Of a stretch of 64,000 nucleotides of DNA, positions 33,361 to 41,762 are shown one piece after another (positions within the stretch are counted from its first letter, which is position 1; each line of letters opens with the position of its first letter). The notes below the pieces were generated by a model, which made no database searches, had not been told where the DNA came from, and worked only from the letters and a program-made list of their open reading frames with translations. Both the position numbers and the translations under genes were made by a program. The DNA is taken from contig JBEKDZ010000006.1 of the NCBI GenBank assembly GCA_050014095.1, forward strand, positions 76,111-140,110, written 5' to 3'. This stretch comes from RBG-13-51-18 sp050014095 (GTDB lineage Bacteria; Chloroflexota; Dehalococcoidia; Dehalococcoidales; RBG-16-60-22).

Positions 33361-33912
33361 TCAGCCCACCTGGTATTTCTTTTTCCCCTCGACGTATAAA
33401 TCCCCGCCGTAAATATCGTTGATGACAGTAGCGGGGAAGTCTTTAACTTCGAGTCGCAAAATTGCTTCGGGGCCGAGGTCAAGATAGGCAACAACCTCTG
33501 ACTTGATAATAGTCTTAGAAATCAATGCGCCGGCGCCGCCGACCGCTGCCAGATAGACAGCCTTATATTTCTTTATGGCATCTTTGACCGCCGGTGAGCG
33601 CACGCCTTTGCCAATCATCCCTTTTAGTCCCACGGTGAGGAGGCGGGGAGTATAGGTGTCCATCCGGACGCTGGTGGTAGGTCCCGCGGAGCCGATAACC
33701 TTGCCGGGAGGGGCGGGTGAAGGCCCCATATAGTAGAGCGTCTGACTTTTTATATCGAAAGGCAAAGACTCTCCCTTATCTAAAGCTTCTATGATTCTAC
33801 GATGGGCAGCATCACGAGCGACGTAAAGGACGCCGGATAGCAGGACATTATCGCCGGACTTAAGGCTGGCAATAGATTTTTCGGTTAATGGTAGTGATAA
33901 TGTTTTAAACAA
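33361..33912 (-). CDS. Fumarate hydratase class I, C-terminal (beta) subunit
   Basis: A 183-residue subunit of a two-part class I fumarase, or of the related L-tartrate dehydratase. SAGPTTSVRMDTYTP and GVRSPAVKDAIKKYKAVYLA-type segments are diagnostic. The start is TTG with GAGGGGG upstream. Its alpha partner (35300-36145) is on the same strand but separated by an AT-rich gene and about 0.4 kb of hairpin-rich DNA, although these subunits are normally adjacent. Fumarase function is favoured by context. Confidence 0.85.
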   Translation of the reverse strand: MFKTLSLPLTEKSIASLKSGDNVLLSGVLYVARDAAHRRIIEALDKGESLPFDIKSQTLYYMGPSPAPPGKVIGSAGPTTSVRMDTYTPRLLTVGLKGMIGKGVRSPAVKDAIKKYKAVYLAAVGGAGALISKTIIKSEVVAYLDLGPEAILRLEVKDFPATVINDIYGGDLYVEGKKKYQVG

Positions 33913-33963
33913 AATCCCCCTCTTATCCCCCTTAAAAAGATAAGTATCTCTTCATAACACTTA

Positions 33964-34863
33964 TTATAATTTCCCAGCTTTCATAACACATTTTCTTAAA
34001 TGATGTCTTGTATAATAGTAGAGTTTATCAAATTTATCTTGTACATCATCTTTGATATCTTCACTAGCCAGAATAATAGTTAAGGGAACATTTTTATACC
34101 ATATTCTATTTCTATTTATTAGTCTTAAAGCTACTGCTAAACTAAAAGCACCATATATGAAATCTCTCAAATCATCAACAACTCCTACATCCTTTTCTAA
34201 TATTTCTAGTTCAAGTTTTTTCGCATGCAATTTTTCTGCTATATCACCACAATTTGGATTGTTCCCCATCTCTTCATTTAAACCTAAACCAGCCCTATTT
34301 AACATCTTGCCAAAACTTAAAAATTTTTCAATTATTTGATGCCGATTTTTGGGGTCTAATTTTAGTAACTTAAAAAACTTGCTTTTCTCTCTCTTGTTGT
34401 ATTTAAAGTTGGAAGAAATGGCTTTGTATATGATTTCATCACTAAAACCCATCATTTTATAATATTCCGATGCAATTTTGTTACGTGTTTCTGATATAAT
34501 ATTCTTTTTCTTATTTCTATTTACCACTATATCAGCAATTTTTGCCAAGCAAATATAATAATCATATTCAATCTTCATAATATCATTAATAGTTGGATTT
34601 TGAACAACACGATTCCAAGCACGATATTTCCTTACAGTGTGAAAAATATCACTTGCCAAAATACATAATCCTACTACTATTAATGCAATAGGATATATAA
34701 TAGGCAAATCATAAATGATAAAAATGCCTCCAGTGCTAGTTGTACCTATACCAATGAAGTAAAATATAATCTGGATGACATTAAGCCAAGACCCAATAAT
34801 TTCTGATATTGTTTTGAAGATATTTTTTAAGAAGTAAGACATTTGATTATTCTTGCCAACCAT
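33964..34863 (-). CDS. Membrane protein of unknown function, AT-rich insertion between fumarase subunits
   Basis: A 299-residue protein that I do not recognise. Two hydrophobic spans (VIQIIFYFIGIGTTSTGGIFI and YPIALIVVGLCILASDIF) lie at about residues 21-75. The remaining 220 residues are hydrophilic, Lys-rich and mostly helical, so they are probably cytoplasmic. Composition is much more AT-rich than the fumarase genes on both sides. No ribosome-binding site is clear before the ATG at 34863 or the second Met (codon 8). Signs point to acquired cargo; function cannot be inferred. Confidence 0.65.
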   Translation of the reverse strand: MVGKNNQMSYFLKNIFKTISEIIGSWLNVIQIIFYFIGIGTTSTGGIFIIYDLPIIYPIALIVVGLCILASDIFHTVRKYRAWNRVVQNPTINDIMKIEYDYYICLAKIADIVVNRNKKKNIISETRNKIASEYYKMMGFSDEIIYKAISSNFKYNKREKSKFFKLLKLDPKNRHQIIEKFLSFGKMLNRAGLGLNEEMGNNPNCGDIAEKLHAKKLELEILEKDVGVVDDLRDFIYGAFSLAVALRLINRNRIWYKNVPLTIILASEDIKDDVQDKFDKLYYYTRHHLRKCVMKAGKL

Positions 34864-35299
34864 TTTTTGTTTACAGTATAATACTCCAATTACTAAATAA
34901 CAGCAACCAATATAATGCGTGTTATCAAAGGATAATTGTCTTTAAGAAAGCGGGAGACAAGATAAGGGGGAGGAATTGCACACCCCCACGAGATGCTTCG
35001 CTGCGCTCAGGATTACAGTAAAACCCTCATTCCGAGGGTGGTGATATTAATCAAAAAAGCATTGAAACTATTTACAGATGTAAAAACATTTGCAGACAAT
35101 ATCCAATAACTCTTTATCATAAGCACCACCACCTCTCGTATCTTGCTCGTCATTAACCATATCACTATGATTAACATCCCCCAAAGCGTTGCCCAACGCT
35201 GACGGCAAGTCCATGTGTTACCACATGGTAGGGCAGGGTTATATTTATGTTAACACATAAATATGAGGTTTTCTATACAAGGACAGAGGCGAAGATTGA
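34864..35299. repeat. Hairpin-rich spacer between fumarase alpha gene and inserted gene
   Basis: Four stem-loops are seen: CCCTC / GAGGG near 35022-35038, AGCGTT / AACGCT (35185-35200), CCATGTG / CACATGG (35211-35228), and a 10-bp AT-rich stem ATATTTATGT / ACATAAATAT (35241-35264). A GCTTCGCTGCGCTCAGGAT motif lies near 34993-35012 and resembles one inside queD. A 48-codon frame at 35068-35214 is the only possible gene. Confidence 0.5.
35068..35214 (-). CDS. Possible 48-residue small protein
   Basis: An ATG frame, MDLPSALGNALGDVNHSD onward, ending in CKCFYICK with three closely spaced Cys. It is acidic, with a GGG turn. No ribosome-binding site is seen, and it lies within hairpin-rich DNA. 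It may be chance. Confidence 0.25.
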   Translation of the reverse strand: MDLPSALGNALGDVNHSDMVNDEQDTRGGGAYDKELLDIVCKCFYICK

Positions 35300-36145
35300 C
35301 TAAAGCACTGTCTCTCTATGCCTCGCGGAGTGGCACTGCAGGTTAACGGCCACGGGCAGGGCGGTGATGTGGGCGGGGAAGGTCTCCACGTGGACGGCTA
35401 GGGCGGTGATTCTGCCGCCGTAACCCATTGGCCCAATGCCCAGATTATTTACTTTATGTAAAATCTCCTGCTCAAGGTCGGCGTTTTCTTTATCGGGGCT
35501 GGGCTCCCCTATCCTCCTTATCAGAGCATGCTTCGCCATCTCCATCGCTTTTTCCGCCGTACCGCCGATACCTACCCCGATAATAACCGGCGGGCAGGGA
35601 TTGCTCCATGCTTCATTGACGGCGCTAACCACAAAGTCGATAACGCCCTGCCTGCCAGCCGCTGGCAGCAGTATGCCGAGTTTAGCCATATTTTCCGCGC
35701 CGCCGCCTTTAGGCAGAACGGTGATTTTAAGCTTGTTGCCAGGGACGATAGTGGTATGAATTACGGCGGGTGTGTTATCGCCGGTATTTTTACGGTCGGA
35801 AAAGGGGCGGTCGACCATAGACTTACGCAGATAACCTTCCGTGTATGCCTGCCGCACTCCCTCATTAACAGCGGCATAAATATCGCCTTTTACAACCAAT
35901 ACATCCTGCCCGATTTCCAGGAAGATGACGGCGGTACCGCAGTCCTGGCAAAGGGGGATTTTCTCGGCAACAGCGATACGTGCATTTTCTAAAATAGCGT
36001 CCAGAGCTTCACGTCCGGCGGGAGATTCTTCCTCTTTGCGTGCCTTCTTAAGCGCCACCAGCACATCGTCGCCGAGGGTATAGTTAGCCTGCTTAAGGAG
36101 GTTAGAGACAGCTTCGGTAATATCAGCGGCGTAGATTAAACGCAT
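35300..36145 (-). CDS. Fumarate hydratase class I, N-terminal (alpha) subunit
   Basis: A 281-residue iron-sulfur subunit of class I fumarase, which hydrates fumarate to malate. Cluster-binding cysteines include Cys66 (and nearby Cys69) in EKIPLCQDCGTA, with later ones in WSNPCPPVIIGVG and LQCHSARH. KGGGAENMAKLGIL and GIGPMGYGGRITALAV are typical. I start at the ATG at 36145, the point where family similarity begins, 5 nt after the upstream stop; the frame is open 32 codons further but that part is antisense-like to the previous gene's end. It belongs to the LutA/LutB-like operon. Confidence 0.87.
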   Translation of the reverse strand: MRLIYAADITEAVSNLLKQANYTLGDDVLVALKKARKEEESPAGREALDAILENARIAVAEKIPLCQDCGTAVIFLEIGQDVLVVKGDIYAAVNEGVRQAYTEGYLRKSMVDRPFSDRKNTGDNTPAVIHTTIVPGNKLKITVLPKGGGAENMAKLGILLPAAGRQGVIDFVVSAVNEAWSNPCPPVIIGVGIGGTAEKAMEMAKHALIRRIGEPSPDKENADLEQEILHKVNNLGIGPMGYGGRITALAVHVETFPAHITALPVAVNLQCHSARHRETVL

Positions 36146-36150
36146 GCCGT

Positions 36151-37356
36151 CTACTCGCCTTCTGCCAGCATCTTGCGTAGCTCGATGACCATTTCCGGCA
36201 CGTCGATTTTCACCGGGCAGCGCTGGCGGCAGCGTCCGCACGTAAGGCAGGTATAGGCTAAAGAAGCCGCTTTTTCTTTGTCTTTATTGACGATAGCCGC
36301 CCAGACAGCGCCGATGCCAGCGAAATACTTATCACCGAAATGACCGGCAGTCACGGCAAAGACGGGGCATTCGTAGAGGCAGCCCCCACAACGTAAGCAG
36401 TAAAGCGCCTGACGGAGCTTGGGGTACTTCGCCAACTGTGTCCTACCCCCATCGAGAAAGATAACGTGCAGCTCTCTAGGCCCATGCGCGCCATAGGTGG
36501 TGACCTTTTCAATGTCGCCGGTCTTGCTGGGACCGGAGACCAGGCTGACATAGGAAGGGATGGTGTAGTTGGCGTAGCGCCAGGTAACCTCGCTGACTTT
36601 AAAGGCATCGCTCAAGGAAGACACCAGCTTTTCCATGCCGACTAAGGCGATATGTACCGGCGGGGCGCTGGTGGAGAGGCGGATATTGCCCTCGTTTTCG
36701 ATGATAAAGAGCGTGCCAGTCTCGGCGGCGACGACATTTGCACCACTGATGCCGATATCGGCGCGGAAAAACTTATCTCTTAAATACTCACGGGCGGCAG
36801 CGACCATTTCAGCGATTTCCGCATCCGGCGCGATTTCCTGTCCCATCACCTTGGAAAAAAGTCTGGCGACGTCCTCGCGGGGCACGTGAATCGACGGCGA
36901 GGTGATGTGCATCGGCCGGTCACCGAGCTTCTGAATGATAAATTCGCCGAGGTCGGTCTCATAGACCTCGTTGCCGATAGCTTCCAAATGCTCGCGGAGG
37001 CCGATTTCCTCGCCGGTCATAGACTTGCCTTTGACGACAAGCTTCTTCGTGCCGACGAGGTTGGAGATAATTCCCAGGGCTTCTTCCGCCGTGCGGGCGA
37101 TATAGCCCTTGCCCTTGTTTTCCTCAATGGAGACAATCGCCTGGCGGGTCAGCTTTTCCATATCCGGAATAGCTTTTTCCTTAATTTTGAGGACTTCCTC
37201 AGCCAGGGCGACGGTATGAGGGAAGCGTGCCAACGCGTTTTTAACATTGCCGCGGAAACTCTTGACCGCGCGAGAAAGTGCCAGGCGCAGCCGGTCGTTG
37301 TGGGTAGCGTCCATTATCTCTTTCTTATAGCTTTTAAAATCCGATTGTTTTTTCAT
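36151..37356 (-). CDS. LUD-domain iron-sulfur protein, LutB-like
   Basis: A 401-residue protein with an N-terminal LUD domain (about 20-290) and a C-terminal 2x[4Fe-4S] ferredoxin-like domain. The cluster motifs read LRCGGCLYECPVF and YTCLTCGRCRQRCPV. LutB proteins carry electrons during lactate oxidation, and similar proteins work with other organic acids. It overlaps the upstream CCG gene by 4 nt (ATGA) and is followed by the fumarase alpha gene with a 5-nt gap, so the three are co-transcribed. Confidence 0.85.
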   Translation of the reverse strand: MKKQSDFKSYKKEIMDATHNDRLRLALSRAVKSFRGNVKNALARFPHTVALAEEVLKIKEKAIPDMEKLTRQAIVSIEENKGKGYIARTAEEALGIISNLVGTKKLVVKGKSMTGEEIGLREHLEAIGNEVYETDLGEFIIQKLGDRPMHITSPSIHVPREDVARLFSKVMGQEIAPDAEIAEMVAAAREYLRDKFFRADIGISGANVVAAETGTLFIIENEGNIRLSTSAPPVHIALVGMEKLVSSLSDAFKVSEVTWRYANYTIPSYVSLVSGPSKTGDIEKVTTYGAHGPRELHVIFLDGGRTQLAKYPKLRQALYCLRCGGCLYECPVFAVTAGHFGDKYFAGIGAVWAAIVNKDKEKAASLAYTCLTCGRCRQRCPVKIDVPEMVIELRKMLAEGE

Positions 37357-38411
37357 GCTTCCATCGCCGTGGCGACGACCTCCGACAAATCCAGCACCTC
37401 GACGCCTTCCACCTTTAGCTTACGTAGTCCATCCTTAAGCTGCATAATGCAGCCGGGACAATGCGTGACGATAATATCCGGTTTAGTCTCCATCAGTTCG
37501 GTGACGCGGTTAACCGCCAGCACCTCGCTCAGCTCCGGAAAGACAGTCTCAAAACCGCCCCCTCCACCGCAGCAGGTCGCCCACTCGCCGCGCGTCCACT
37601 CGGGTTCGACCAAGGTGAGTCCCTCGATAGCGCGTAAAATCCGGCGCGGCTCTTCTATCAGGTTCATGTAGCGCACCATCTGGCAGGGGTCGTGATAGGT
37701 CACCCGGACCTTACGTGGATAGCGGAGTTTGAACAGAGATATTTTCTCGACGACTATCTCTAAAAAATGCCTAACTTCAAGGTCGTAGCCTTTAATAAAG
37801 AGCGGGAAAAGCTTTTGCAGCGCATGGGTGCAGTAAGGAACGACGCCGATAATCCGCTTAACCCCCGCGTCCTTTAGCACCTGGTAGGCATGATGGGCAT
37901 TCTCGCTGAACTTGGATTGCAGTCCGGCATGATAAAGCGTCGCGCCGCAGCAGGGTTCGTCTTTCGCCAGGTAGGCAGGCTGAATACCCAGGTTGCGCAG
38001 CACTTTAACGGCCGCTTCCAGCGGTTTTATTTCAGGTTCGCTGCCGCGGGACCGAGCTTTACCGTGGGAAAGGACATTACTATGGTAAAGGGCATTACTG
38101 TAGGAAATGACATTACTATAGATGGCCGGCAGGTTAAGCCCCAGCTTTTTCTGAAAACGGGCGAAACGCATGGGGAGCTCGGCGCCGATAACGCTTTTAT
38201 CGACACCCCTGGCTAAGGACATTAATACTTCCAGCTGCGCCGAGAACTGATAGCCGCAGCCAGCGAAAAATATAGTATCACCCTGGGTGGGGAGATTAAG
38301 ATGACGCGCCCAATGAGCGCCCTGCTCCTTGCTAACGCCAAGGATATTCTGTTTGGTAATAATATTATCTGCGAGGTAAGTAAGTCCGGGGGGAACTAAA
38401 TCACTATCCAT
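37353..38411 (-). CDS. CCG-domain iron-sulfur protein, LutA/HdrD-like
   Basis: A 352-residue protein of two cysteine-rich CCG domains, as in LutA, GlcF and HdrB. DEPCCGATLYH, TYHDPCQMVRY, ATCCGGGGGFE and THCPGCIMQL are the ligand motifs. The start at 38411 is preferred over the frame's first ATG (38456), because GGAG lies 12 nt upstream and the extra 15 residues look unrelated. The variable loop near residues 95-120 is encoded by four tandem 18-bp repeats (38055-38126). It heads a unit with the LutB-like gene and fumarase. Confidence 0.82.
   Translation of the reverse strand: MDSDLVPPGLTYLADNIITKQNILGVSKEQGAHWARHLNLPTQGDTIFFAGCGYQFSAQLEVLMSLARGVDKSVIGAELPMRFARFQKKLGLNLPAIYSNVISYSNALYHSNVLSHGKARSRGSEPEIKPLEAAVKVLRNLGIQPAYLAKDEPCCGATLYHAGLQSKFSENAHHAYQVLKDAGVKRIIGVVPYCTHALQKLFPLFIKGYDLEVRHFLEIVVEKISLFKLRYPRKVRVTYHDPCQMVRYMNLIEEPRRILRAIEGLTLVEPEWTRGEWATCCGGGGGFETVFPELSEVLAVNRVTELMETKPDIIVTHCPGCIMQLKDGLRKLKVEGVEVLDLSEVVATAMEA
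38055..38126. repeat. Four tandem 18-bp repeats inside the LutA-like gene
   Basis: Units at 38055-38072, 38073-38090, 38091-38108 and 38109-38126, each close to GGCATTACTGTAGGAAAT. On the coding strand they give an in-frame YSNVISYSNALYHSNVLSHG stretch in a loop. Since 18 is a multiple of three, gain or loss of units keeps the frame. Confidence 0.8.
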
Positions 38412-38664
38412 GAATAATATGCTCCAGTAATTTATGATACAATAACCAAGAACCAAGATACAATAACCAAATCAAATATCAAATCTCAAAAATCAAAAAC
38501 ACCCTTCGACAAGCTCAGGATAAACAGATAAAAAGAGGGAAATAGGTATAAATACCTCACCCCCTTTAGTTCCCCTTCAGAGCGAGTTTTCAGGGCGAGC
38601 CCTTCTCCGCTGGTAGAGATGGGGATAGGAGGAGGGGTGGTAAAATCTAATTTTCTCTTAAATA

Positions 38665-38698
38665 AAAAAGCGGCTGGTTTTTTCCCGAGCCGCTTTTT
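38665..38698 (-). terminator. Intrinsic terminator of the acetate transporter gene
   Basis: An 11-bp perfect stem AAAAAGCGGCT (38665-38675) / AGCCGCTTTTT (38688-38698), 20 nt after the transporter stop codon. Reading leftward the stem is followed by TTTTTTATTT-type sequence. It can also stop transcripts coming from the left. The remaining spacer 38457-38640 holds palindromic repeat debris. Confidence 0.8.
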
Positions 38699-38717
38699 AG
38701 ATGTTCTTTTCAGTCTT

Positions 38718-39293
38718 TTACTTTAAAACTCTCCCCATCGGGAGTACGGTGCGCCCGAACTTGCCGTTGATGATAACCGCCGCCGCGCCGTACACTGCCG
38801 CCGCGCCGCAGAAGAGTCCCTCGATGCCCGCGGGCTTGGCAGATATAGCGCCGAAAAAGTGCGCCACCAGGAGCGCGAAAAGCACCACCAATGAGGCGAA
38901 AACGAAAAAGTGTACGAAGGTCATTTTTAGCGTACCGATCATCATGAAGAAAGTAAAGATACCCCAGAGTATGAACGTCCAGGCAAGGCCGGAACTATCA
39001 AGCGTAACCACGCCTGTCCATTGAAGGATAAAGGCGAAGGCGAGCCCCATCCAGAACACGCCGTAGGAAACGAAAGCGGTTAATCCAAAAGTATCGCCGC
39101 GCTTGCCGTCAATAATGCCGGCGATTACCTGGGCTAAGCCTCCCCAGAACATGCCATATACCACGGGCATGTAGCTTTCTATCCAGCCGAGATTGTGGAA
39201 CTGTAGCAGGATAGTGGTGAAACCGAATGCCGCCAGACCCAGGGCTCCCGGGTTAGCTAATTGTGATTCTACTTTGGTCGAGTTTTGTGCCAC
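38718..39293 (-). CDS. satP: Acetate uptake transporter, GPR1/FUN34/YaaH (SatP) family
   Basis: A 191-residue membrane protein with six hydrophobic spans that imports acetate or succinate. The family signature NPGALGLAAFGFTTILLQ lies near residue 14. It follows acs on the minus strand with an 82-nt gap, so acetate entry and activation are linked. A dyad in the gap and a strong terminator after the gene frame it. Confidence 0.9.
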   Translation of the reverse strand: MAQNSTKVESQLANPGALGLAAFGFTTILLQFHNLGWIESYMPVVYGMFWGGLAQVIAGIIDGKRGDTFGLTAFVSYGVFWMGLAFAFILQWTGVVTLDSSGLAWTFILWGIFTFFMMIGTLKMTFVHFFVFASLVVLFALLVAHFFGAISAKPAGIEGLFCGAAAVYGAAAVIINGKFGRTVLPMGRVLK

Positions 39294-39310
39294 GTAATAC
39301 CTCCAAAAAA

Positions 39311-39329
39311 TTTAGTTTTGTATACTAAA
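39311..39329 (-). promoter_or_regulatory. Dyad between acs and satP
   Basis: TTTAGT / ACTAAA with a 7-nt centre, overlapping a GTATAC (possible -10) about 20 nt upstream of the satP ATG. It may be an operator or a small hairpin. GGAGG lies before the ATG as a good ribosome-binding site. Confidence 0.3.
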
Positions 39330-39375
39330 TGGCCAGAGTGGAAACCCCGCCCCGGCCACTTTCGCCCTTAAAAAA

Positions 39376-41409
39376 TTACTTCTTTTTACCCGCTAACAGC
39401 GTTTGCACTACCGCAGGGTCGGCCAGGGTGGAAATATCACCCAGATTATCCGTGTTGCCGGCCGCGATTTTCACGAGGATACGGCGCATGATTTTACCGC
39501 TGCGGGTCTTAGGTAAGCCATCCGCAAACTGAATGACATCCGGTGTGGCGATAGGCCCTATTTTCTGGCGGACATGAGCTTTCAATTCAGCTTCCAGCTC
39601 CGGACTTGGTTTTTCACCCATTTTCAGGGTAACGTAAGCGTAGATGCCTTCGCCCTTAAGGGAATGAGGCATGGGGACGACGGCGGATTCAGCCACTTTG
39701 GGATGCGAGACCAGGCTGCTTTCCACCTCGGCGGTGCCGATACGGTGGCCGGAGACTTTAATGACATCGTCGATGCGTCCCATCAGCCAGTAGTAGCCAT
39801 CTTTATCCTGCCGGGCGCCATCGCCGGTGCAATAGTAGCCTGGGAACTTGGTGAAATAGGTTTCCTTGAATCTTGCCGGGTCGCCCCAGATGGTCCGCAT
39901 CATGCCAGGCCAGGGTTTCTTAATACAAAGCCAACCGCCTTCGTTGGAACCGACCAGGCTGCCATTTTCGTTTAAGATAATGGGGTCGACGCCGGGGAAG
40001 GGTAAAGAAGCCGAGCCGGGCTTGATTGCCATGGCGCCGGGGAGAGGGGTAATTAAGATTCCGCCGGTCTCCGTCTGCCACCAGGTATCGACGATGGGGC
40101 AATTGTTTTTACCGATAACGCGGTAGTACCACATCCAAGCCTCGGGGTTGATTGGCTCGCCGACGCTGCCAAGAAGCCTGAGACTGGAAAGGTCGTGTTT
40201 GTTGGGTAGCTCCTCACCCTCGCGCATCAAAGCCCGAATGACCGTTGGGGCAGTATAGAATATGTTTACCCTGAATTTCTCGACGATTTGCCAGAACCTG
40301 TCGGCTGCTGGATAGGTAGGCACGCTCTCGAACATAAGGCTGGTAGCCCCGGCGGCGAACGGACCGTAAACGATATAGCTGTGGCCTGTAATCCAGCCGA
40401 CATCCGCCGTACACCAGAAAATATCTTCATCCTTGATATCAAAAATCCACTTCATGCTCAAGTAGCAGTGGAGGAGATAGCCGGCCTGGGTATGCAGGAC
40501 ACCTTTGGGCTTGCCGGTGCTGCCGCTGGTGTAAAGAACGAAGAGCGCTTCATCAGCATCCATTTGCTCCGGCTCGCACTTGGCGGTAATATCAGCGGCA
40601 CTCATCAGCTCATGCCACCAAAAATCCCTGCCGGCCTGTATGTTAATTTCGATGCCGAGTCTCTTGACGATGATGACATTTTTAATGGTGGGGCAGGCGG
40701 TGACGGCGGTATCCGCGCCATCTTTGCTTTTTATCTGGCGGCCGTTTCGCCAGTAGCCATCGGCGGTGATGAGCAGTTTGGATTTACAGTCTTGAATCCT
40801 ATCCCGCAGGGCTTCAGCGCTGAAACCGCCGAAGACGACGCTGTGGATAGCCCCGATGCGGGCACAGGCAAGCATGGCGATAGCCAGCTCCGGAATCATC
40901 GGTAGATAGATGGAAACCGTATCGCCTTTTTTTATCCCAATTTTCTTAAGAACGTTAGCGAACTTACAGACCTCATAATGGAGCTGCTGATAGGTATATG
41001 TCCTGACATCACCATCCGGCTCGCCCTGCCAGATGAGCGCGGCTTTATTCTTGCGGGCTGTCTTGAGATGGCGGTCCAGGCAGTTAACGGCAACGTTTAT
41101 TTTGCCGCCGACGAAGTGCCTTATATCCGGCTTATCCTTGAAGTCGCCTACTTCGTATTTATCCCATTTCTTATACCATTCCAGTTGTTCCGCCATTTTT
41201 CCCCAGAATTTATCTGGATTTTTGAGCGACTCGTTATAGAGCGCCTTATATTCATCCATGCTTTTTATGGCGGCGTTTTTCGCGAACTCTTTGGGCGCGG
41301 GGAAAACACGGTTTTCTTCCATCATCGAGGAGATTGCCTCGCTCGATATCTGCCCCAGAATTTCCTCGTTCGCTTTGCTATTTGTCTCTTTTTTTTCTTT
41401 GCTGCTCAC
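39376..41409 (-). CDS. acs: Acetyl-CoA synthetase (AMP-forming)
   Basis: Acs makes acetyl-CoA from acetate, CoA and ATP. The 677-residue enzyme shows the AMP-binding core YTSGSTGKPKGVLHT, the WWQTETGG motif, YYCTGDGARQDKDGYYWLMGRIDDVIKVSGHRIGT (cut here into known hinge and signature parts) and a C-terminal LPKTRSGKIMRRIL with the Lys that is acetylated in regulated forms. The first about 35 residues are an extra charged leader before the usual start. It is followed by satP and preceded by a possible 54-residue protein. Confidence 0.93.
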   Translation of the reverse strand: MSSKEKKETNSKANEEILGQISSEAISSMMEENRVFPAPKEFAKNAAIKSMDEYKALYNESLKNPDKFWGKMAEQLEWYKKWDKYEVGDFKDKPDIRHFVGGKINVAVNCLDRHLKTARKNKAALIWQGEPDGDVRTYTYQQLHYEVCKFANVLKKIGIKKGDTVSIYLPMIPELAIAMLACARIGAIHSVVFGGFSAEALRDRIQDCKSKLLITADGYWRNGRQIKSKDGADTAVTACPTIKNVIIVKRLGIEINIQAGRDFWWHELMSAADITAKCEPEQMDADEALFVLYTSGSTGKPKGVLHTQAGYLLHCYLSMKWIFDIKDEDIFWCTADVGWITGHSYIVYGPFAAGATSLMFESVPTYPAADRFWQIVEKFRVNIFYTAPTVIRALMREGEELPNKHDLSSLRLLGSVGEPINPEAWMWYYRVIGKNNCPIVDTWWQTETGGILITPLPGAMAIKPGSASLPFPGVDPIILNENGSLVGSNEGGWLCIKKPWPGMMRTIWGDPARFKETYFTKFPGYYCTGDGARQDKDGYYWLMGRIDDVIKVSGHRIGTAEVESSLVSHPKVAESAVVPMPHSLKGEGIYAYVTLKMGEKPSPELEAELKAHVRQKIGPIATPDVIQFADGLPKTRSGKIMRRILVKIAAGNTDNLGDISTLADPAVVQTLLAGKKK

Positions 41410-41455
41410 TTTACGTCTAACTCCTTTTCTCTGTGCGGTCTATCTCCCAATGAGT

Positions 41456-41620
41456 TTAAAAAAGGGAGTAATAAATTTGAGGTTCACCGTCATAGGCATC
41501 GGCACTTTCTTTGAGGAACGGGCTATCTTCGGAGGCTTTTGCCAGAGCGGCTAAAATGGCTTTCTTTTTTCCGAGGGTTTCTTCGTAAGTTAACTTTTTT
41601 GTTTCTTTACTTCGCGCCAC
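41456..41620 (-). CDS. Possible 54-residue small protein upstream of acs
   Basis: A GTG-started frame reading VARSKETKKLTYEETLGKKK and ending in QIYYSLF. Composition (Lys/Glu/Ala helices, few rare residues) is protein-like. It lies 46 nt before acs on the same strand and downstream of a good promoter, so it would be the first gene of that transcript. The ribosome-binding site is weak (GGAA). Function unknown. Confidence 0.45.
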   Translation of the reverse strand: MARSKETKKLTYEETLGKKKAILAALAKASEDSPFLKESADAYDGEPQIYYSLF

Positions 41621-41652
41621 AGATTTTCCAGTCTAATGCACTTAACCTATAT

Positions 41653-41681
41653 ATTGTAGCATTTTATTACCAATTAGCCAA
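41653..41681 (-). promoter_or_regulatory. Promoter of the acs-satP unit
   Basis: On the minus strand TTGGCT (41676-41681) and TACAAT (41653-41658) are 17 bp apart, with TGC before the -10. It drives the 54-residue frame, acs and satP. Confidence 0.6.
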
Positions 41682-41699
41682 GCGTCTCTCTAATTTAGC

Positions 41700-41727
41700 T
41701 TGGTTTTCAGGAAGGTTGTATTATAAT
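41700..41727 (+). promoter_or_regulatory. Promoter of the geranylgeranyl-reductase-family gene
   Basis: TTGGTT (41700-41705) and a perfect TATAAT (41722-41727) with a 16-bp spacer. It is divergent from the acs promoter, with less than 20 bp between their -35 boxes. Transcription would begin near 41734. Confidence 0.6.
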
Positions 41728-41762
41728 ATGTACCATAGTTGTTTATTCTAAATGGAGTTTCA

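Noticed and set aside
36145..36241. Longer N-terminus for fumarase alpha (start at 36241)
   Set aside because: The extra 32 residues overlap the end of the LutB-like gene, are Arg-rich and unlike the family. The ATG at 36145 gives a normal N-terminus.
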